This document shows, piece by piece, positions 18,401-23,954 of a DNA stretch of 23,954 nt (position 1 is its first letter; every line of letters begins with the position of its first letter). This stretch comes from Reticulitermes lucifugus. Its lineage: Eukaryota; Arthropoda; Insecta; Blattodea; Rhinotermitidae. The translations under genes were made by a program, and so were the position numbers. Under the pieces are notes generated by a model. It was given only the letters and a program-made list of their open reading frames with translations, made no database searches and was not told where the DNA came from. The stretch lies in assembly GCA_026260175.1 (NCBI GenBank), contig JAKCWW010006893.1, positions 6,965 to 30,918 on the forward strand, written 5' to 3'.

Positions 18401-18827
18401 ATTCAGCCCATAGCCTAATCACTGTACAGTCTGCAGTATTGCAGCTGCTTGTGCACTATGAAAACACAACAATAATTCTTGTAAAATTTCACTGAAGGGT
18501 TCGTTCAGTGGTTGGTGTCTTCTTGTATGTGTGTTCCATTCATCTGGCATTTTGCAACCTTTTTTTAAGACCCGTAATAATTTTGTTGTCCCATCTTGTC
18601 CATCAGTGATGGGATTTGTGTTGGTGATGCTGAACCCCCTGGGTTCTGCTACTGCAGTTGACCGTACAAACAATTTACATGGAAGACACACTGGCATTAT
18701 TTAATGTAAATGGCCTATGCAGATTCTAAGTATATTTCTTGTTTGAAATTTAACATGCTTTGATACAAAGTTTTGTAAATATTAAAAAAAATTAAGGGAC
18801 TGTATTTGATGTGTGTTTGTGTTCCAG
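18401..18827. other. Intergenic or 5' intron sequence upstream of the NYN gene
   Basis: Ends with a splice acceptor (tgtttgtgttccag, AG at 18826-18827), so at least the right end is intron of the NYN gene; its first exon and promoter were not identified. Confidence 0.4.
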
Positions 18828-18860
18828 GATACATATCAAGTATTGTAATGTGGTGGTAAA
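18828..18860 (+). promoter_or_regulatory. 5' UTR part of the first coding exon of the NYN gene
   Basis: Lies between the acceptor AG at 18826-18827 and the start codon at 18861. An in-frame TAA at 18846-18848 just upstream supports that ATG as the true start and implies a non-coding upstream exon. Confidence 0.6.
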
Positions 18861-21319
18861 ATGAATAATGCAGATGTGTTGAAGTTGAGCCACAAAGATG
18901 AAGATTTATGTGAAGTTATTGTTATTAATAATGGCAGTGAAGTGCATCATGATCCGTCACCAGTTCCCTGTAATAATGCGGTGATGAAGCATAGTGATAT
19001 CACTTCAGAGTCATCCAGGAAGCATAGTGGTATTATATCACAGGCATTCAGGAAGCATAGTGATATCAGTGATATCACTTCAGATTCATCCACAAAGCAT
19101 AGTGGTATTACATCAGAGTCATCCAGGAAGCATAGTGATATCACTTCAGAGTCATCCAGGAAGCATAGTGGTATTATATCACAGGCATCCAGGAAGCATA
19201 GTGATATCACTTCAGATTCATCCACGAAGCATAGTGGTATTACATCAGAGACATCCAGGAAGCATAGTGTTATTACTTCAGAGTCATCCAGAAAGCATAG
19301 TGGTATTACTTCGGACTCATCCAGGAAGCATAGTGGTATTGCTTTGGAGTCATCCAGGAAGCATAGTGGTATTACTTTGGAGTCATCCAGGAAGTGTAGT
19401 GGTATTAGTTCAGAGTCATCCAGGAAGCGTAGTGGTATTACTTCAGAGACATCAAGGAAGCGTAGTCGTAGTTCGGAGTCATCCAGGAAGCATAGTAATA
19501 GTAGTTCAGAGTCATCCAGGAAGCATAGTCATAGTAGTTCAGAGTCATCCAGGAAGCACAGGCATATTACTTCAGAATCGTCCTGGGAGCATAGGGGTAT
19601 TGCTTCAGAGATGTCCAGGCAGCATAGTGATATTACTTCAGAGTCATCCGGGAAGCATCATATTACATCAGTGTCATCCGGGGAGCCAACCAGGAGGCGT
19701 CGTAGTCGTAGTCATCGCCATCGTCGTCAGCAGCGTACGCCAGTGTCATCCAGCCCACTTGTTGATTTTTTGAGTGGGTGTCATGACAGTAATGTCACAA
19801 GGAGTGCAGATTTGACATCTGTTGAACGGTCACCTGCTTCGCCTCATTCAAGAAGGAGCAGCGAGGCCAACTTAGCAAATCAAAGCAGCAAACTACCATC
19901 ATCATCTGCCGCTGAAACATCTGCAGCCAGTGGTACCAATATGGGTATTACTTCAGAGATGTCCAGGAAGCATGGTGATATTACTTCAGAGTCATCCGGG
20001 AAGCATCATCATATTACATTAGTGTCATCCACGGAGCATTGTTGGCCAACCAGGAAGCGGCGTTGTCGTAGTCATCGTCATCGTCGTCCGCAGCGTACGT
20101 CAGTGTCATCCAGGCCACTTGTTGATTTTTTGAGTGGGTGTCATGACAGTAATGTCACAAGGAGTGCAGATTTGACATCTGTTGAACGGTCACCTGCTTC
20201 GCCTCATTCAAGAAGGAGCAGCGAGGCCAACTTAGCAAATCAAAGCAGCAAACTACCATCATCATCCGCCGCTGAAACATCTGCAGCCAGTGGTACCAAT
20301 ATGGAATGTGCAGTGCAAGATTACAGGCCAATTGTTATAGAGGCAACAAACATAAGCAAGAGTAAAGTGACATACACAAGCAGTGTGTGTTCAGTGGTGG
20401 ACACTATTATTGGTAAAAAGTCTGAATGTGTTGAAATGGTTAAAGAACTTGGTGGTTATGTATTAAAGGTTCCGGATAGAAAGCGAAGACATGTTGATAG
20501 GTTGGAACCTCAAACTGTGAAAGCAAAAGTCAGTGATACACTTGCAACCTGTATACATAAGCAGAAATGTTCACAACACAAGGATACACCTGCAGCCTGT
20601 GAACATAAGCAGAAATATTCACGACAGGAGGATGATACTTGTTCTGTCATCTGTTTGGGAAGTGATGATGAAGTTGAGATAATTGATAGTGACCCAAAGC
20701 CTCAGTTGGACTGTAGCAGTGTGACTGATGTTATTGATACACTACATAATAGAATGTTAGAAACTGTGTTAATAGACTTATGTACGCCTTCAAAGAATTC
20801 AGAATCCCCCGTGCTAACACAAAAATATGTGGATCGTGAAGATGAGAAAATGAGGAGCAGAAGTAAATATAAATTTAGTGAGCCATCATTTAAAGAATAT
20901 GTGTCTGTACTAGGTAATGAAGTTTGCACTTCAAGTAGCAGACCACATGACGTGCCTTCAGTTGCAAGCCATACATCATGCCAGGGTATTGTGCCATTTG
21001 CTTCTCCTGCATCAGCAAGTTCAGCTTCCGATCCAGCTGTAAATTCTGGTGTTGAGAAGATGCAGGATTGTGAAGTTATATTTATTTCCAGTGGAAAGGG
21101 AGGTAACAAAATGAACATGCCCAGTGTATGTGACAGTGGCTTACAGTACCGGAATCACAGTGATGTGAGAAAGAGTCTGCAGGCAATTGATAACCAAATG
21201 GAGCGGGCCAGTACACCATCTGCAAGCATGTATGGCAACAACTTCTATAACCCACACCCCAATACTGTGAGAATGGGCCTACGACCAATTGTTATTGATG
21301 GAAGCAACGTTGCAATGGG
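18861..21319 (+). CDS. NYN-domain endoribonuclease (ZC3H12/Regnase-N4BP1 superfamily), first coding exon: disordered N-terminus and start of the NYN domain
   Basis: The exon encodes 819 codons plus two bases and ends in the donor GG|GTAAGG. Residues 1-40 include an acidic-flanked hydrophobic patch (EVIVINNGSE). Residues ~42-280 are a Ser/Arg/Lys/His-rich array of 11-residue units (SSRKHSGITSE type). Residues ~250-480 hold two copies of a ~120-residue block with an RS/RH-rich basic stretch (RRRRSRSHRHRRQQR). Further SUMO-interaction-like patches are SVICLGSDDEVEIID (595-609), TVLIDL (635-640) and EVIFISS (738-744). The exon ends LRPIVIDGSNVAMG, the first strand of the NYN fold with catalytic Asp813 and Asn816. 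Regnase-type enzymes cut mRNA stem-loops; N4BP1 also degrades RNA. ZC3H12 versus N4BP1 identity cannot be settled because any CCCH finger or CoCUN domain would lie beyond the window. Confidence 0.85.
18985..19690 (+). repeat. 33-bp coding tandem repeat array, about 21 units
   Basis: The unit TCATCCAGGAAGCATAGTGG... encodes SSRKHSGITSE. Units diverge progressively from KHSD/KHSG to KRSG, KHSN and KHRH. A higher-order repeat is visible: tattatatcacaggc recurs 141 bp apart (about 19030 and 19171), that is four units plus nine bases. Because 33 is divisible by three, the other frames also stay open, producing shadow frames. Confidence 0.95.
19620..20303 (+). repeat. 360-bp in-frame tandem duplication inside the NYN-protein exon
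   Basis: Positions 19741-19940 and 20101-20300 match with only two differences I can find (cagccc/caggcc and tctgcc/tccgcc). The segment just before (19682-19740 versus 20042-20100) aligns at the same 360-bp offset but with many more differences, and further upstream there are small indels. Confidence 0.95.
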
Positions 21320-23643
21320 GTAAGGTTGTTTAAGGTTCCTTGAAAAACACTTCTAATGTACAGTTATCTTTTACCAGCACATAAATGAAATAACTTTCAT
21401 GAACTTAAATGATGAGGTTTTATAATGTCGTGAACAAGGGTCCACAAATTTTCCAAAAATCTAGGAGCCACCTTAAAATTCTATGTGCCAAAAGGATGAC
21501 ATGAAGCAAGATCCATTCTGAGGACTCACCAGTATTGGGCACCACCATACAAAATTGAATTCCAAGGAATCTGACACCTTGTGCATCCTTGGCCTTGAGC
21601 AAATAATTCAACCCCAGCAAAATCTTCCTTTCACATAATTCGTGATTTGCAGTTTTTTTCCTTTGAATGGTACCATGTTACTTTATTTATTACTTACCAT
21701 AACAAAGGAAATTTTTGTTTTTTGCTGTAGATCAACGTAACCCTGGAATCTTTCTGTAACTTTATGTTATAAATTTAAGTGGTTCACCAGTTGACACAGC
21801 TTCCCATCCCAGAAGTTTTGAATCTTTCTCGAGGCTGAACAAATTCTTGGTACTAGGTGGAGGCAAGTGTTGAGCTTAAAACTCTGATGACTTTGTCCCC
21901 AGGGAAGTAACGTGGATATGCTCAACCTCCACTGGTCAGTCCTAGTGTGGTGGTAAAGAGGGAAATTTGTGTCCCATTGTGAATCAGATTATTGTCCAGC
22001 CTGTAACTAGTCACTATACTGACTCACCTGTCAGCTTTGTTGTATAATGTACCTTTTTGAGTCAACTTGTCAGCTCTAGAGTACTTCCTTCAGTACAGTA
22101 TTTATATTTCATTCCCAGTGAAACCTGTTTTAAACTGAATGACCATTGCAAAAATGGAGACAGTTTTAAGTAGCAGTCTCTTGGTATTGGAAGTCGTGTG
22201 TTTGAAATTACCTTTGAATGTAATTCTTTAGGGAGGACAATGAGGCACCTAGTTTATGTGAGGCTTGTACTACACAATGTTTACATTCATGTCTGTGAGA
22301 AACTGCAGTGTATGTGCTTACACATGAGCAGGTGTGTCTGTTTTAATAAACGTGGAAGTAAGCCAGTGGTTTACGTCCATGATACTTCACTGGCGCAGTG
22401 TTCTGTGGAATCACTAATCATGTTGTCTCTTGTTTTTATTTAACCTTTAAATCACTGGGTTGGTATTTACAGTTTCGCGTATGATTTATGAAAACTGCAT
22501 TATTTGGAAAAAAGACAAAATTGTGAAATAAACAGCATTTTGTGGAAAACAGAGATTATGTAGCATGTCTTAAAAATGCAGTGAATTTCCTTGTTGCCTC
22601 AATATATAAAATTAATTTCTAGGGGTGTCTTTTTTTACGTGCGTTTGCATTGCAAATGCAAGTTGTTTAAGGGTTAAACTTACATCTTAGTTTGAAACGG
22701 CATGTTTTGGTCTGCAGAGTTTAGTTTCTCTTAAACTTTTCATAACTTTTACAATTTCGTGAAAGAAGCGCCTTCTTTCTGCCTTGCTGGTACTTGGGCA
22801 TGACACGAATTGGATACTTTTTACAATTTTCACATAGAAATCTGTGTTTTTTGCCATCTGTCATTCCCCGAGTTTTTTTATATTGGGATTCACACATGAT
22901 AGGTGTTGAAACAGAGACCAATACCACTTACATGGGCAGCATGTTCTTGTGACACTTTAAATAGGTCTACCATTCACCAACTGTCAGTTTCAGTAAGATA
23001 CCCAATCTCTGCAGAATCTGATGAATGGGCCCTTTTGCTTTCCATTCTTAAAATCGCAGTAAAGCCTTAATGCAATGAATCAGCCTCATGAAATGCTTCT
23101 CATTTTCACACACACATTTTATGACGCTGTGAAAGCTATGAGTATCAGAGATTGGCTGGCATTTGTTTCACTTTTGCAGCAAGACGTAGCTAGTAGACAC
23201 CTGTCATCTTGCAAGATTTGAGGTTCTCACAGTGGTGTTGCTGAAGTTACGGGTCTTCTGGGAAGTGACACTTTGTTGTTGGGCTAGTAAGTACTGACAT
23301 TGAAAGGGCCATATTTCGCTTGCATTCAGCATTAAGCATTTGAAGATGAAGGCACGATAGTCCTTGAAATGCCAGAATGTACTCACACGATGGCACAGCG
23401 TCACATTCCAGAAAACTTGTCTCCTCACCTGTCATGTTTTTTGAATCTGAAAATAGTAACAGATTTTAATTCTTTTTATTTTCATGTTTTATGAGTGTGC
23501 TTTACAGAGTTTATCAAAAAGGAGGGCCTGTAAAAAATAATAAGCTTGGCATATTCCTTTTATGGTTGCATATGTCAATATCATGTTACTGATGTTTGAG
23601 AATGTTAGTCCCTCTAAAGCTTCATGAACAATTTTTTCTCTAG
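21320..23643 (+). other. Intron of the NYN gene
   Basis: Donor GTAAGG at 21320 and acceptor tttttctctag ending 23643; length 2324 bp. It interrupts the NYN domain between the first catalytic strand and the FSCRG helix. It holds at least one interspersed-repeat fragment (about 23204-23435, minus). A minus-strand open frame at 22721-22927 with clustered Cys/Lys residues (FLCENCKKYPIRVMPKYQQG) might be a transposon remnant but is unassigned. Confidence 0.8.
23204..23435 (-). repeat. Interspersed repeat fragment within the NYN-gene intron
   Basis: The minus strand reads EETSFLECDAVPSCEYILAF, then QGLSCLHLQ and KCHFPEDP in one frame, and QQHHCENLKSCKM in another. These strings resemble translations that recur widely in insect assemblies as fragments of abundant interspersed repeats. 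Frameshifts and the intronic position argue against a gene. The element class is not identified. Confidence 0.4.
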
Positions 23644-23865
23644 ACACAGCAATGGTAGAATCTTCTCCTGCAGAGGATTGCAGATCTGCATAGACTACTT
23701 CCTAAAACGAAAGCACAGAGTAGTAGCCTTTGTTCCTCAGTTCCGTAGATCTTCGAACCACAGCCAGGATACAGCAATACTGGACTATCTGGAGAAACGA
23801 GGTCTAGTTTCATTTACACCCAGTCGTAGGATTGGAAACCAACTGGTGATTCCTTATGATGACAG
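23644..23865 (+). CDS. NYN-domain endoribonuclease, second coding exon (core of the NYN domain)
   Basis: The first base completes GGA (Gly820) started in the previous exon, giving the continuous NYN sequence VIDGSNVAMGHSNGRIFSCR. The exon then reads GLQICIDYFLKRKHRVVAFV, QDTAILDYLEKRGLVSFTPS and RRIGNQLVIPYDDR. FSCRG, the AVD-x-F-like helix, the FVP strand, FTPSRR and the catalytic YDD pair are all diagnostic of Regnase/ZC3H12-type NYN domains; the FTPSRR...YDDR form is closer to ZC3H12 than to vertebrate N4BP1 as I remember them. It ends AG|GTGAGT, leaving two bases of the next codon. The remaining acidic catalytic residues and domain end must lie in later exons outside the window. Confidence 0.9.
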
Positions 23866-23894
23866 GTGAGTTTTAAAACTTGTAGCTCTTTATG

Positions 23895-23897
<3 letters not shown>

Positions 23898-23954
<57 letters not shown>
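23898..23954. repeat. (TG)n microsatellite running off the window end
   Basis: Pure TG dinucleotides from 23898 to the last base, at least 28 units, located 32 bp inside the intron after the donor site at 23866. Its true length is unknown. Confidence 0.98.

Noticed and set aside
18947..19225. Antisense 92-codon open frame (CFLDDSEVISL repeats)
   Set aside because: Same cause: the complement of the 33-bp repeat; no independent support.
18994..19773. A 259-codon open frame overlapping the NYN exon in another frame (SLQSHPGSIVVL repeats)
   Set aside because: It is a shadow of the 33-bp coding repeat: because the unit is a multiple of three and lacks stops in this frame, the frame stays open. 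It extends no further than the array and matches no family.
20702..21118. 138-codon minus-strand open frame
   Set aside because: Antisense shadow within the large NYN exon; composition reflects the complement of the sense codons.

Overview
The window is animal nuclear DNA, most likely from an insect with a large, repeat-rich genome. I lean towards the termite/cockroach group because several interspersed-repeat translations look familiar from those genomes, but that rests on memory alone. Evidence for a eukaryote: short open exons bounded by AG...GT splice sites, AT-rich introns and intergenic DNA, long microsatellites, and decayed eukaryotic transposons. There is one ambiguous base (N) at 13843.

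Two genes run left to right. The 3' end of the first lies at 365-2539: three coding exons (365-501, 1184-1475, 2240-2539) join in frame and encode an immunoglobulin-like beta-sandwich of the ASH/MSP type. A CEP192/Spd-2-like centrosomal protein is one possible identity, not a firm one. AATAAA signals follow at 2760 and 2991. The second gene opens with a short non-coding exon end at 18828 and a large first coding exon (18861-21319). A 2.3-kb intron separates this from a second coding exon (23644-23865), and the gene continues beyond the window. It encodes an NYN/PIN-like endoribonuclease of the ZC3H12 (Regnase)/N4BP1 superfamily. Its roughly 800-residue disordered N-terminus carries a 33-bp coding repeat array, a 360-bp internal duplication and several SUMO-interaction-like motifs.

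The 16 kb between the genes shows no convincing host gene. It is a graveyard of mobile DNA: a decayed IS630/Tc1/mariner-type transposase (3447-3765); a short reverse-transcriptase fragment of a LINE (6772-6870, minus); the C-terminal part of a Penelope-like element with its GIY-YIG nuclease (15835-16467), itself split by a 198-bp insertion flanked by a 10-bp direct repeat; tRNA-SINE-like sequences, two of them in an approximately 820-bp inverted repeat (11405-12225); a MITE-like family with ATTTTATCTGAC ends; a 43-bp minisatellite; and microsatellites.

The most interesting signal is a recurrent hammerhead-ribozyme-like core (CTGANGA ... stem ... GAAAC-N4-GTH). The best copies are at 4862-4909 and 12459-12503. 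Degenerate relatives occur at 12295-12330, 6981-7093 and 6237-6346, and a partial echo at 15945-16073. All sit in fold-back or palindromic DNA, and the first and last are in insertions flanked by 10-12 bp direct repeats. Penelope-like elements are known to carry hammerhead motifs, so I infer small non-autonomous hammerhead-bearing elements, possibly mobilised by the Penelope-like family whose remains lie in the same window.
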